Below the pieces are notes generated by a model, which did no database searches, was not told the origin of the DNA, and saw only the letters and a program-made list of their open reading frames with translations. Of a stretch of DNA of 64,000 nucleotides, positions 21,617 to 32,916 are shown in pieces. Position 1 is the stretch's first letter. Each line of letters starts with the position of its first letter. The position numbers and the translations under genes were made by a program. Source of the DNA: Bidens hawaiensis (taxonomy: Eukaryota; Streptophyta; Magnoliopsida; Asterales; Asteraceae); NCBI GenBank assembly GCA_021521415.1, contig JAIQDT010005835.1:78793-142792 (forward strand). Reading direction: 5' to 3'.

Positions 21617-22812
21617 ATATTGAAAAGAGAACATTACTGTTTGGGTCCCTGTGGTTTGAGAGTGGACAGACATTGAGTCCTTTGAAAAAAAAATGAATAG
21701 GTTGAGTCCTTGTGGTTCCAAAAGTAACCCGAATGAGTCCCTCTGTCATCTTTCTGTTACTAGCACCGTTAAAAATGAGGGGCAAAGTTGTCATTTCACA
21801 AAACAAATAAAAAATAAAAAAATATTAAATGTATACAGAATCCTAAAATTGCAATTTTCTTTATAAAAACTCATTTTGATTATAGAAAAATAAAAATTAT
21901 GTCACGTTAAGTATTAATAATTGATTTAAAGGTGTTGTTTTATTAATTATAATAACACTAATGATATAATAACTTTGTCTTGACCTTATGCCCAAGTCTG
22001 CACACAGCAGCCATCCATCTGGACCCAACCTTCATCGTTCACTTTCCCCAAATCAATTATTATCAAAACCCTAACCCCAACTCTTCACCATTCATCATCC
22101 TCATCCTCAAATCAATCAATCCACTACTCCACACTCTATGTTAAATCTATTGATTATGGTTGTTGGAATGGTGTGGGTTTTCTCAGGAGAGCCTTTTCGA
22201 TGGAACCTTTGCAGCAGTGTTAGCGATGGTGATCTGTAACAACGAAGATAAAGCCACAGGTGAGCAGCAGCGGTGGCGCACGAGCTAGGGTTCCGCTCTA
22301 TGTCGATTACGGGGGCTTACGAAGTAAGTACCGGCACTAGAACGGCGAGACTAGGCGAAATAGCTGGCGGTTAAGTTGTTTGAACGTTGATTCCGGTAAC
22401 TGAAAGGTTTTCGATAAACCTCGGTTTTCCGGCGAGCTATCCGGTGAACCCAGCAGATTGATGACGTATTGACGTTTGAAGCATAGAGAGTCAAGGGGAG
22501 ACATAAATAAGATGAAACAGGAGCGAATGTCGGAGTCACGATGACCAGTGATTTTGGAGATTAAACCCTAGTCTCTTCTTGTTTTACGTTGCAAACAATG
22601 AATTAGGTCTCCAATTGTGTTATTCACCACTTATAATGAACCAGGGTTATAGTAGTAATTTCAAACCTTTTTAAACGGAAAAACTAACGCCCATCTAGTG
22701 GAGGGACACAACGTGTTCATTTTTTAAACCCTAAGGATTCAAGCAGTTCAATTTTTTTTCAAGGACTCAACATGACCCCGTCCTAAAATCATAGGGACTC
22801 AAACAGTTCTTT
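21617..22812. mobile_element. TIR-bounded element with long imperfect inverted ends (Pack-type candidate)
   Basis: The first ~150 bp (gaaaagagaac, tgtttgggtccct, attgagtcctttgaaaaaaa, gttgagtccttg, gagtccctct) are matched in inverted form by the last ~150 bp. The centre does not resemble the ends. It holds a pyrimidine-rich stretch with caaaaccctaacccc and catcatcctcatcc, like a plant 5' UTR, at about 22020-22140. That would fit a MULE- or foldback-type element carrying a captured gene fragment. The short matching flanks (tatt) are too short to prove a target-site duplication. No intact ORF. Confidence 0.5.
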
Positions 22813-22995
22813 TCTCTATTGAAAATACCATGTATACTCATGCAAAATTAAAAATATCATATATGTCCTTACAAAGTTATTAATATATCATATATACCCA
22901 ATTCATTAATTTTTTTTAAAAATGACCATATTACTCTAGTTTGATTATATGCGATAAAATGTTTATAATTTAGACCATTCGATGCGATAAATCTT
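22813..22995. other. AT-rich DNA between the TIR element and the copia element
   Basis: Short unannotated AT-rich stretch; nothing recognised. Confidence 0.5.
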
Positions 22996-23000
22996 CGAAT

Positions 23001-23533
23001 TGTTTGATCCCCAATCTGAGACTTATAACTCGTATTAATCAATACCTTAGATCTGATTCAGATCTTATAATGATAAACGGATATATATATATTATCACTA
23101 TTAATATTACTGTGAAGTCTGAGAGAGATGGAGAATACTTTAAATACTTCGGAAATAGATTAATTCTTTCAAAACTTCAACATGTACAAGTGAACAGTGG
23201 TTCACTATATATAGGGGACGATCTGGTTCGCTAACATCTCCTAGCGAACCAGACTCCCCTTCGTTAACTTAATTAACTTAACGAATCACCCCCTGATTCG
23301 TTAACATCCCCTAACGAATCAGGAGGGAATACATTATATAGTCCTAGTTCGCTAACATTCCTAGCGAACTAGACTTAAGCTTAACGAATTAGTCCTAGTT
23401 CGCTAACATTCCTAGCGAACTAGACTTATCTTAACGAATTAGATAATAATAAACATGAATTATTACATTTAATAATTAAATAAACATTTAACGATAATTA
23501 CAAAGACTCGAGACGCAAAACCGTGCACTAACA
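23001..23533 (-). repeat. 3' LTR of the minus-strand copia element
   Basis: 533 bp, plus-strand ends TGTTTGATCC and GCACTAACA. It holds several short inverted repeats such as gttcgctaac..tagcgaac and gattcgttaac..taacgaatc. A 43 bp segment present in the other LTR is missing. Confidence 0.93.
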
Positions 23534-23547
23534 GACACCCCCTCATC
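23534..23547 (-). promoter_or_regulatory. Polypurine tract of the minus-strand copia element
   Basis: The minus strand reads gatgagggggtgtc directly before the LTR TGTTAGTG. A very similar arrangement, aagggggagtc then TGTTGGTAC, occurs inside the giant LTRs of the nested element. Confidence 0.8.
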
Positions 23548-23567
23548 TTGAGCTCTTTGTCTTTAAC

Positions 23568-26500
23568 TTATTTGAAACGCTTTGTTTGCCAATCTATGCA
23601 ACTATGAATCCCATGTTCATGGCATACACGAACAACCCGTTGGAATTGCATAGCCAGGTCGTAATCTTCTTGGCGTTCAAACAAAATTTGCTTCCTGTGT
23701 AGCACGTCATTGTCTGTCTCCGATAAATTAACCAACCACATCGGATCGATTATCTTGATGAGCTCAGTCTGTAGTCCTCGACCACGAACAATAACGGCCT
23801 CACCAGTACGATTGTCATAGTACCAACGGTTGAAAGACAGATAAATATCTTGCGGCATTGTCTTCACAGGAACTCTTCTCATTGTCTTTGGTGGCTTCAC
23901 TTTCAAAACAAGTTTCTTCCAGCCAGTCCTCGGATCAATCTCATCAGCACGTTTACGTCTTGGGACCTGGGGCTTGAAGAACTTGAAGCCATGATTAACC
24001 TCGAACAGTAAGTGTTGATGAAACCACTCAGCCATTCGGTTGCCCCCACGATTGATAAATGGACGTCTCGCGAGGGTGCGTACATCCCAACGCGGTAGTG
24101 TTAGAACATCCATTATCCTCTCGTAATATTGCACGCCTTTTTCCCATTTAATAATACATACCTTAAGGTCTGAATCATAGAGCCAGGAGACAATGTCACC
24201 ATGTACCTTAGAAACAGTCTTGAAGGTAGTCATCTGATTTGCCTTAATCCAAGCAGCAGCGGTATCCTTTCTTTCTTTATCTACATATCAAAAAGCACCG
24301 ATGATCTTACCCACTTTCTGGCGTTTGAACCATCTATCAATGTCATCATCAGTCACTTCTTTGAGTGAAGGAACCGTTCGCTGCACAATCTTCTCCAAAT
24401 CATCCTCAGTTTCTTTAATTACGTCTTCATGAAATACCGGAGCACCTTGATCAACATTTGCGTGTTGATACAAGTCCGGGTACTCTTCAGCAGTAACATC
24501 CTCCATTTCAATCTCTTCGTTCTCATAAATAAAGTCCGTATTCATAAATAACGGATCATCTTCCATATCTTCCTCATTGATCACTTCGACATCGGGCTCA
24601 GTCTCTAATGTAGTCAGCTGATCGTCATTCAGCCCAAGTAGAATCGAGATCTACTCCCTTGTCAAAGATCTAACCACAAACTCACCAATCTGTATCTCAT
24701 CTCTATTCACCATACTTCTAACTATCCCCAATTCATCAATAAATATTACCGTGTTAGCCTCAATCATCTCTATCGGCTTGGCCGCTGTTGGATCTTGAAA
24801 TAAAATTATATGTTTGTCTGAATCATCAGCGCCACTCACACCAGCACCAGAGGATGAACCATGTGATTGTTTAGGCTCACCTCCTGCATCAGACTCGTCA
24901 GGATCATCATCATCATTTTTGAGCTTCTTGAGGGCATCATCTTTACAAGTTAATTGTAAAATTAACTCTTCTTGTTCTTTCAATTTCACCCCCTGAGACT
25001 CAACAATCTCACGCAGCGACTTGGTCTCCTTTTGACAAAACGAAATGTAACTCATCATTTTTCTTTGATTCTCCATGAGTCGTTCTTGATTGAGTCGATC
25101 AACTGCCATTTGATTTTCATATAAGTGTAACAGATTAAGCAGCATTTTTGTTTGTCGTCCAGGTGACAAATTGTAGACAGACGGATGAACTGGTTGAATA
25201 GGACCCTGAGGTCGAGTGATTCTCATGAATGAGACATCACTAGGCAAAGGCGGAGGAAAAGTAGTTGGAGGAGGAGGAGGTCCCATTGTAGTGGTGGAAG
25301 AAATGGTTGACAGCACAGCAGGAGGCCTCGGCATCTCGGTCAACGCCGTTTGAGGAATCAGGCCGAGCCTCTCATGTGACACCATCATCGTTGTTAATGT
25401 GAGCATCGGGGTGCTAGTAGTTAGCGGCACCGCCGAGCTTTGAGTAGTTGATTGACGAGGTGGTGGTGATCCAATAATTACACCAGCCCCAGAGGATACA
25501 CGGGGCTTCTTAGATGGCTCATCAGTAGCTACAGCCTTGCCTTTTCTTTTTCGTTCTTGCTGAGCTTTAATGGTGGCAGCTAGAGCAGCATCAACCGCAT
25601 CTTGTTGTTCTTTCAGAGCTCGCTCACCAGCTCCATTATCACCATCGTTACCATCATCATCCCCACCATCATTGTTCCCACCTTCTCCCCCTTCACGCTC
25701 GGAATCCGAATCATCATGGATCCAACGCTCATTAGGAGGACATACATAATCTTGATTGATTACATGACCGATCATCCTTTTATCCTGTGGTTTGTCTTTT
25801 TGATAAATCAACATCCGATGCACCGTTTCAGCTTTCATATGTTCCATGTCAAGAACATCATTCACCAACGATTGATCAATCACCAAATCCGGTATCAAGT
25901 CTTGAATAATTAATTGTAGAAAGCGTGGATACATCAAGAACTTCTTTGTCGGTAGAGTTTGCTGAACTTGCTCTTTCAAATGATCAAAGATGAGTTCTGA
26001 ATAGTTGAATGGCTTGTTCAGAATTAAAGCCACAAACGCCGATTGTAAGCTCAGTCTACATTCATCGAAACCACCGCGACGTCCACTCAAGCAATGAAGC
26101 AAGACATGCAACAAGTACTTGTAAGGTGGACATAAATCGTTCTTGTTCAACATGGACCGACGAATATCACCCCCATAATTCAATCTTGTAAATAAACCTC
26201 TGACCAGCGTTCTGTCAAACTCACTCGGGTAATCGTCACTATCGTCAAACTGAAGTACCCGACGAACGACCTCTACATCAATCGTGATCGGAAGTTGATT
26301 AATTGTAGCTTTAACCCATTTACTTTCCTCAACATATATCGCCGTGTTCCAAAACTGCCTGATTATACTAAGATACACCTTAGGTTTAGCAGTGATTGCA
26401 TAGTGTATCTTCGAACGGCGTAGGAAATTCAACATAGCTCCGAACGTCCTTAAATCAGCCACGTCGTGATCAACATAAGCACATATATTGTGCTTCTTAT

Positions 26501-26579
26501 CAAATGGTAATAAGACCATTTCAGCTTGTTGTGGTGGTTGTACTTGTGGTTGTTCCTGTGGTTGTTCTTGTTCAGCCAT
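23568..26579 (-). pseudogene. Retrotransposon extra ORF (ORF3), about 1003 codons with two nonsense codons
   Basis: One minus-strand frame runs from the ATG at 26579 to the stop at 23568. It is interrupted by in-frame stops at 24651-24653 (TAG) and 24288-24290 (TGA); coding continues in the same frame after each.
The N-terminal ~240 residues align with the LTR-borne ORF at 37552-40344 (for example FLRRSKIHYAIT against FLQRSRIFHAIT, FWNTA against FWQTV, KKFLMYPRFLQLII against ERFTMYPRFLQMIL). The C-terminal ~220 also align (WLYDSDLKVCIIKW against WLYDEQLRLFVIKR, MPQDI, and DPMWLVNLSETDNDVLHRKQI against DPMHLVNLSQADLKVLNEKKI). Between them is a Pro/Ser/Asp-rich linker with a Lys/Arg patch and a short coiled coil.
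I associate such proteins with Asteraceae copia elements. I know no proven function. It is not a recognisable envelope: no signal peptide or membrane segment. Confidence 0.75.
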
Positions 26580-26585
26580 GATTTA

Positions 26586-27429
26586 CTGTATAAATAAACC
26601 GTATATGAGAATAGATATCACCATAAAAATTTAAAAGATAAATGTAGTTACGCGTATTAGAATTTTTAAATCCCTTAATTAAGAAATTAACTTAATTAAT
26701 TTAATTAATTTAATTTTTTTTATGTCATTCGTTAAGCATCGCCTTGATTCGTTATACAAAGATAACGAATCAGGTGATTCGCTATCAAGTAAATAACTTA
26801 ACGAACTGCATCTAGCGAATCACTAATTAAGTTTAACGAACTAAACTCTAGTTTGTTATAATTTAAACGAATCAAACTCTGATTTGTATGACTTCTTATT
26901 CGCTAAACTCGTTCGTATGAAACCTTAACGAATTGGACACGAAATAGTTCCAATTCGCTAAGACTAACGAATGGTCAAAATATGACTTTTTCTTTGACTC
27001 CACTAAGTCAAAATTATCAAGAACAATAGATAGTCAATATGTAAAACCCAGATTCAATTAAACCATAATTGTCGTCGAATCAACAAGGTAAACAGCTCGT
27101 TGAACTCGGAAACCGACAAGTGAATGTAGGTAAATGAGATTGAGACTCACTACCTATACCTACTAAGAATCAACGAACCAACAGTAACCCGTAAGAACAC
27201 ACAATCATAATAAGCCCAGCAAACAATAATCAAACGATGATTAGAGTCTACCAAGGGTATCGAAAAGTTATTCCGATCAAAATTGTATCAGAATCAGACA
27301 GTTAATGACATAAATTATACACAAAATGGTTTCAGAAGTTCAAAACCCTTAAACCCCTAAAATCACATAATTAAACAATCAAATCAATGTCATTGTTAAT
27401 GAAAAAGATAATGCCGAACACATGTATAC
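26586..27429 (-). promoter_or_regulatory. Probable 5'-UTR intron of the minus-strand ORF3
   Basis: On the minus strand, TTTATTTATACAG lies seven bases before the ATG at 26579, a good acceptor, and CCAAG|GTATAC lies upstream at 27430/27429, a plausible donor. The nested element shows the same plan (donor near 36994, acceptor at 37549). Inference from splice signals only. Confidence 0.45.
26735..26965. repeat. Array of ACGAATC/GATTCGT-type motifs upstream of ORF3
   Basis: About a dozen short words of the form (A/G)CGAA(T/C) or their complements in both orientations, spaced by AT-rich DNA. Some pairs can form hairpins. A second array lies at about 27540-27860, and others in the leader and LTRs. 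Confidence 0.75.
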
Positions 27430-27539
27430 CTTGGATATTCAAATTGATCTTTGAAAAATTCAACTATAAAAATCGAAAATATCAGAGAGAATTTGAACAG
27501 TTTAAAAATGAAGAAAGAAGAAGAACAGTGAAAGGCCTA

Positions 27540-27860
27540 TTCGTTATCTTGTCTTATATAACGATTCACGAAACCCTAGGTACAGCTTGCACGAATCAAA
27601 CGATTCGTTTAACTTAAAATTAGCGAATGAGCCCATTTGCTAACTCGATTCGTTACCTTATTTTAGCGAATCACCAAGTGATTCGTTAAATTAAAGATAG
27701 CGAATCAACGCACAATTCGTGTCATGATTCGTTAAATATGTATAACGAATGGATGATTCGTTACAGAGTGCGGAAGCGAATTAGGTTAGCGAACCAAATG
27801 CTAGTTCGCTAAGGAATCACCTGATTCGTTATCCATAAATAACGAATGGATTTTAGCGAA
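27540..27860. repeat. Second CGAAT/ATTCG motif array, overlapping the ORF3 promoter
   Basis: Repeated gattcgttan, tagcgaatca and tagttcgcta words in both orientations. The TATA box at 27553-27560 sits among them. Confidence 0.75.
27553..27560 (-). promoter_or_regulatory. TATA box for the minus-strand ORF3
   Basis: The minus strand reads TATATAAG about 980 bp upstream of the ORF3 ATG. The identical octamer lies about 696 bp upstream of the homologous ORF in the nested element's LTR. A dedicated promoter is inferred. Confidence 0.5.
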
Positions 27861-27879
27861 TTAAACCCTTTTTATTTAA

Positions 27880-29524
27880 TTTTTAAATTAAATAAATAAA
27901 TGAATAAATTAATGAAATAAATAACTATAAGTTAAATTATCGAGAAATCCTTATATCCCGACAACCTAATACGTTACAAATTGTTTCAGATTACCGAAAC
28001 TTAACTTAACTTGTTATTTAAATATTTTTGTATAAAGATAACGAAAATATTTTTGGTATTTTGTAAAAATTAAAGAATTAAAGAATGTATTTACAGAAAG
28101 AATATCCGAACAATTAAAAATAGACAATCTTTTTGCATTTTTCAACGATTTTTACCAAAAGCAGTACATATTTTTGTAATTTTTGATGAGTTCGAGCAGA
28201 GAATCATATTGACTAAGATGCCCTTCCATCACAGTTTTATATTTCAGCGATATTATGACTGGCGATAAGTCGGTCATTGGTATTGTTGTCCACATAAATC
28301 TAATAACACACATTCAAGTATTTTTGTGATATGATTAATAAGTTCAATTAGAGCACAGAATATCAGAAATTATCAGCCTCTAATCTCGGTTCAAGCTTAA
28401 TTTGATTTTTGCCAAATCACCCCAACTTGACTTAAACCATTATATTGTTGATCAAAATTTTGATACCAATTGTAGAAATTTTGAGCAATGCATCAAGTTT
28501 CCTTTACTGTGAGTGAGTATGCACGAGTCCATCTGTCGGCTTACATACATTGTATCCCCTGGGGTCCGTTTCTTAATGGTATTAAGACGCACGCAAGGGA
28601 GGAACAATTTGTATGACTAACAGCGGATTTTGATCAAGTCAGTAATGTAAATTGTACGAAGTACAGCAGTGATCAAGTTTAATGACTTTGGGTTTGCTCT
28701 AGAAAGCGAGGGAAATATTCATGCATATGAATACCCAGATGGTTAAGCCGCATAAAGACTCACAATGTCCAGAATCTTAACGCTTGTTATTTGCTTTATT
28801 TGATTTTTGAGTGATCAACAAATATAAGGCTTGAGTATGACTGGTTATTACATTTCTGCCATCCTCACCAAGACTTTTGCTAGAGACTAACACCCCTTTC
28901 AATTTGGCGTTTCTTTATGTTTATATCACATACTTTACTCTACTGGGTTGTTTTAAGACCTACCAATGCACCAATGCAATTAAGCACACAGTCTGTTAGG
29001 CTTACTTTTTGCTGAACTTGGGGTCAAAATAATCAATGTACTATCATTTTCTCTTTTTGCTTCAAAAACTCAATATTTTGAGGAGCATAAAAAACAAAAT
29101 AAAGATAAATTTAATCGCCCCAGTTAACATAAGTTAATAAATAAATGGCTAACCTTCAATCCACAAGTGAATCATAGGACCAAGACATGCAAGCATGCTT
29201 CACAAACTTAAATAACCGACATAATTTTCAGCGAGAAAATAATCTAAAAATCTTTTTGGATTTTCTCTGTACAAACTTTAAAACACAATATTTTTGTCTT
29301 TTCGAAATTTTAAAATGTTTTTGGTTTTTCTAGATATTTAAAGGGGAAACATTAAAGAACAGAAATCACAATATTTTTTTTGAATTTTGAAAATTTTTAA
29401 TGTTTTTGGATTTTATCTATACAAACGAAAGCACATTCTTTTTGTATTTTCTATACTTTTCACCCCCTAAAACCTAAAACATAAAAACAAATAAGACTAA
29501 ATCTAGAAAGCAATTAAAAAATAA
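27880..29524 (-). other. Spacer between pol and the ORF3 promoter in the minus-strand element
   Basis: No coding sequence. On the minus strand a segment near 28380-28440 (tcaagttggggtgatttgg..aaatcaa) resembles 36320-36380 of the nested element's LTR (tcaattcggggtgacttggg..caaata). So DNA that is internal here is LTR in the nested element. At about 28458-28472 the minus strand reads CTACAATTGGTATCA, identical to the LTR/primer-site junction word of the nested element (40834-40848). Confidence 0.6.
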
Positions 29525-32500
29525 TTATCCTAATTGTAGGATCTCAGCAAGGGTCTTCAATCCATTTAAACCAAGTAAAAAAGTAAAACGTGTTTTATCA
29601 AACGCTTTGGTAAATAGATCGGCTTTTTGAAAATCTGTATGTACTTTCTCAAGATCGATTAAATTCTTTTCATAACAATCCCGTAATAAATGATATCGAA
29701 TCTCGATATGTTTCGTTTTAGAATATTGTACGGGATTCTTGGTGATGCTGATAGCAGCAGAATTATCAATCAAGATGGGAGTAGTAAGAAACTTCAAACC
29801 GTAGTCGCGAAGATGTTGTATCCACAGAACCGGGGAACAGCAACTCGAGGCTGCAACATATTCAGCTTCGGCGGTTGAAGTAGAGACCGTTGTCTGCTTC
29901 TTACACTGCCAGGAAACCAGCCGGTTTCCTAAGAATTGACATCCTGCAGTCATTGATTTGAAGTTGATCTTGCATCCTCCATAATCTGAGTCTGAGTAGG
30001 CGGTAAAATCGAAAGAATTATCTTTAGGGTACCATAACCCAATGTCAGGATTTCCCCTTAGATATTGCAAAATACGCTTGACCGCAGCCAGGTGAGTCAC
30101 ACGGGGACTAGCTTGGTACCTAGCACACACACAAACAGCAAACATTATGTCGGGTCGAGAAGCAGTTAAATCCATTAGAGAACCAATCATAGCACGATAA
30201 AGGGTCGGATCAACGGTATCCTCCAATTTATCCGGTGATAAATTGTGACCCACTGGAAGAGGAGTTGAAGAGATTTTTCCGGCAGTTATATTGAATCGGC
30301 TCAAGACGTCGTTCGCATACTTAGTCTGATGAATGAAGATTCCCTTATCAGATTGATGAACCTGCAGCCCTAAAAAGAAATTCATCTCTCCCATCGAGCT
30401 CATTTCGAACTTTGTTTGCATGGACTTCTCGAACTCCTTACATAAAGTGTCGTTTGTAGACCCAAATATAATATCATCAACATAAATCTGGACTAGAAGA
30501 AGATCATCACCAACAGTTTTATGAAATAAAGTGCAGTCAACAGTTCCTCGTTTGAAGCCATTATCAGTCAGATGGTCGGCAAGCGTGCCATACCAAGCTC
30601 TCGGGGCTTGATGTAGACCATACAGGGCCTTGTTTAAATGGTAAACACGGTCAGGATAATCAGGATCTTCAAAACCAGGTGGTTGTTGAACAAACACTTC
30701 CTCATGTAGTTCACCATTGAGAAAAGCACTTTTGACATCCATTTGATAAACCTTGATATTCTTGTAAGCAGCATAAGCCAGGAAGATTCGAATCGACTCT
30801 AATCTTGCAACTGGAGCATATACCTCAGTATAATCAATACCCTCTTGCTGATGAAAACCTTGCACCACTAGACGTGCTTTGTTTCTAACAATCACCCCTC
30901 GATCGTCCTTTTTACATTTAAATACCCACTTAGTCGGAATAGCTTTCTTGACTCTAGCAAGTTTGTCTATTAAATCCCAAACACCCAATCGTGTAAACTG
31001 CTGTAATTCCTCTTGCATAGCTTCTACCCAAGAAGGATCTTCAAGTGCCTTACGAGCCGTCGTTGGCTCAACTTGAGATAGAAAGCAATTGATTTTAGCA
31101 ACATTCACAATTCCCGAAGAGTGTAAATTAGAGTAAGCACACAAAACGTTATTGTCGTTTGATGAAGCAACTTGATGACGTGTACGAACGCCCACATCAA
31201 GTTCTCCAATGATATTTTCCTGTGGATGATATCCATGAATCCGAAGAATAGGATTTTCAGGAACAACAACATTGTCAAATAAATTAGTGTAATGTTCACC
31301 CAACTCGGGAGATGAAGCATTATCACTATCAAGATCAATAACTTGAATCTCAGCTTGATCATCATCGGAAGAAGTAGAAGCACTATCAATAACAATTGGA
31401 GGAACAACATGTGAGTCTTCAGTTGTAGCATCGGGTTGAACTTCATCTGCATTAGAATTTGAAGAGCATGGAATGTTCAAGTGTTCTTCAAAGTAAGCTC
31501 TAACCAGATCTTCATCAATGTGATCAGTCGAAGGAGTAAACGAATTAAATAGACTATTATAATCAAACATCCAGTCTGGACCTTTCCCTTGAGGAGGAGT
31601 TGTGTACTTCTGACAGTCCACATGGTACCATTCTTCAACACAGCCAGATGTAAAATTAAATACTCTTTTCTTTGGAGACTCATATCCCAAGAAATATCCT
31701 TCGATAGCCTTTTCTTCAAATTTACCCGAATCCTTCTTCAACATTGTACACGGACACCCAAAAGGTTCCAAGTACTTTAAATTAGGTTTTCTGTTATTTA
31801 AGATTTCATAGCTTGTCTTCTTGAGTCGTTTAACTGTTAGAACCCGATTGAGTGTATAACAAGCTGTGTTCACTGCTTCACTCCAAAATTGAATAGGAAG
31901 CTTTGAATCAGCAAGCATTGTACGTGCCGCTTCAATCAGAGTTCTATTTTTCCTTTCAGCAACACCGTTTTGTTGAGGTACATAAGGTGCACTATATTCT
32001 CGGTGAATTCCCTTTTGAACGCAAAAGAAATCCAATATAGTGTTTTTGAATTCAGTACCATTATCACACCGGATTCTCCTCACCTTGTGTTTGTACAGTG
32101 ATTCGATCTTAGTAATAAGGTTTTGTACCAAAACAGGTGTTTGATCTTTTGAACTCATAAATAACACCCATGAATATCTTGAATAATCATCTGTCATAAC
32201 AAGACAATACCAGTCTCCAGAAATACTCGCACGATTCACTGGACCAAACAAATCCATATGAAGTCGTTCAAGAGGAGTATTAATGGAATTCAATAACTTA
32301 GATGGATGTGTCTTCTTCTTCTTCTGCTTGCCCTTCTTGCATGCAACACAGTGATCAGATAACTTAAAATTCTTTAGCAAGACACCTTCAACTAAGTCAT
32401 TTGCCATTAAATAATTCATCTTTCGAACATGTATGTGACCCATTCTTCGATGCCATAGAATCGAGTCTTTCTCAGTTGCTTTTGAGACAAAACATGTTTC

Positions 32501-32860
32501 GACCGATGTTGATATCGTTGAACTCATGTTTAAGACATAAATATCATTTGATCGTGGTGATCGCATGACAACCATGTCCTCGGGAATAATGTAACCCGGT
32601 TTCAAGATAAGACACTCTTTGTTAGTAAATATTGTAGTGTATTTTTTATCACAAATCTGCGATACACTCAATAAGTTATGATCAACCTTGTCACAATAAT
32701 TTACCTTTTCAAATGTAATATGACCATTTGAAACATCACCCTCTTGTGTGATCATGCCTCCAGAATTCCCAACAAACGCTACATAACCTCTTTGAATATT
32801 TCTTACGTTGGATAAGAGGTCGAGATTTCCGGTGATATGACGAGAACATCCACTATCCAT
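29525..32860 (-). CDS. pol: Ty1/copia Pol polyprotein of the minus-strand element
   Basis: 1111 residues from the Met within the protease active-site motif. Domains in order: aspartic protease ([10 protein letters not shown] at residues 2-11); GAG-pre-integrase zinc region ([10 protein letters not shown] 135-144, CVACKKGK 171-178); integrase core with catalytic Asp203 (MDLFGP), Asp266 (CDNGTEF) and Glu302 (NGVAERKN); reverse transcriptase with [23 protein letters not shown] and YVDDIIF at about 790-795; RNase H with YSDSDYGG and STAEAEY; and the terminal ADLFTKAFD.
The frame opens right after a TGTGTAG acceptor-like site. The true protein begins upstream as a Gag-Pol product, so the Met at 32860 is only a formal start. 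The frame is uninterrupted, but gag is split, so the element cannot make normal Gag. Some usual residues vary ([11 protein letters not shown] where Tyr is common). Confidence 0.9.
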   Translation of the reverse strand: MDSGCSRHITGNLDLLSNVRNIQRGYVAFVGNSGGMITQEGDVSNGHITFEKVNYCDKVDHNLLSVSQICDKKYTTIFTNKECLILKPGYIIPEDMVVMRSPRSNDIYVLNMSSTISTSVETCFVSKATEKDSILWHRRMGHIHVRKMNYLMANDLVEGVLLKNFKLSDHCVACKKGKQKKKKTHPSKLLNSINTPLERLHMDLFGPVNRASISGDWYCLVMTDDYSRYSWVLFMSSKDQTPVLVQNLITKIESLYKHKVRRIRCDNGTEFKNTILDFFCVQKGIHREYSAPYVPQQNGVAERKNRTLIEAARTMLADSKLPIQFWSEAVNTACYTLNRVLTVKRLKKTSYEILNNRKPNLKYLEPFGCPCTMLKKDSGKFEEKAIEGYFLGYESPKKRVFNFTSGCVEEWYHVDCQKYTTPPQGKGPDWMFDYNSLFNSFTPSTDHIDEDLVRAYFEEHLNIPCSSNSNADEVQPDATTEDSHVVPPIVIDSASTSSDDDQAEIQVIDLDSDNASSPELGEHYTNLFDNVVVPENPILRIHGYHPQENIIGELDVGVRTRHQVASSNDNNVLCAYSNLHSSGIVNVAKINCFLSQVEPTTARKALEDPSWVEAMQEELQQFTRLGVWDLIDKLARVKKAIPTKWVFKCKKDDRGVIVRNKARLVVQGFHQQEGIDYTEVYAPVARLESIRIFLAYAAYKNIKVYQMDVKSAFLNGELHEEVFVQQPPGFEDPDYPDRVYHLNKALYGLHQAPRAWYGTLADHLTDNGFKRGTVDCTLFHKTVGDDLLLVQIYVDDIIFGSTNDTLCKEFEKSMQTKFEMSSMGEMNFFLGLQVHQSDKGIFIHQTKYANDVLSRFNITAGKISSTPLPVGHNLSPDKLEDTVDPTLYRAMIGSLMDLTASRPDIMFAVCVCARYQASPRVTHLAAVKRILQYLRGNPDIGLWYPKDNSFDFTAYSDSDYGGCKINFKSMTAGCQFLGNRLVSWQCKKQTTVSTSTAEAEYVAASSCCSPVLWIQHLRDYGLKFLTTPILIDNSAAISITKNPVQYSKTKHIEIRYHLLRDCYEKNLIDLEKVHTDFQKADLFTKAFDKTRFTFLLGLNGLKTLAEILQLG

Positions 32861-32916
32861 GATCCAGTTTTCACCAGAAATGGTCTTGGATGAACCCTAC
32901 ACATAAACAAAAGTGA

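Noticed and set aside
23568..26579. ORF3 as a retroviral-type envelope gene
   Set aside because: Its position after pol fits, but I see no signal peptide, cleavage motif or transmembrane helix in it or in the intact LTR-borne homologue.
26735..27860. CGAAT arrays as telomere-like or centromeric satellite
   Set aside because: The words are short, in both orientations and irregularly spaced, and occur only in the non-coding parts of LTR elements.
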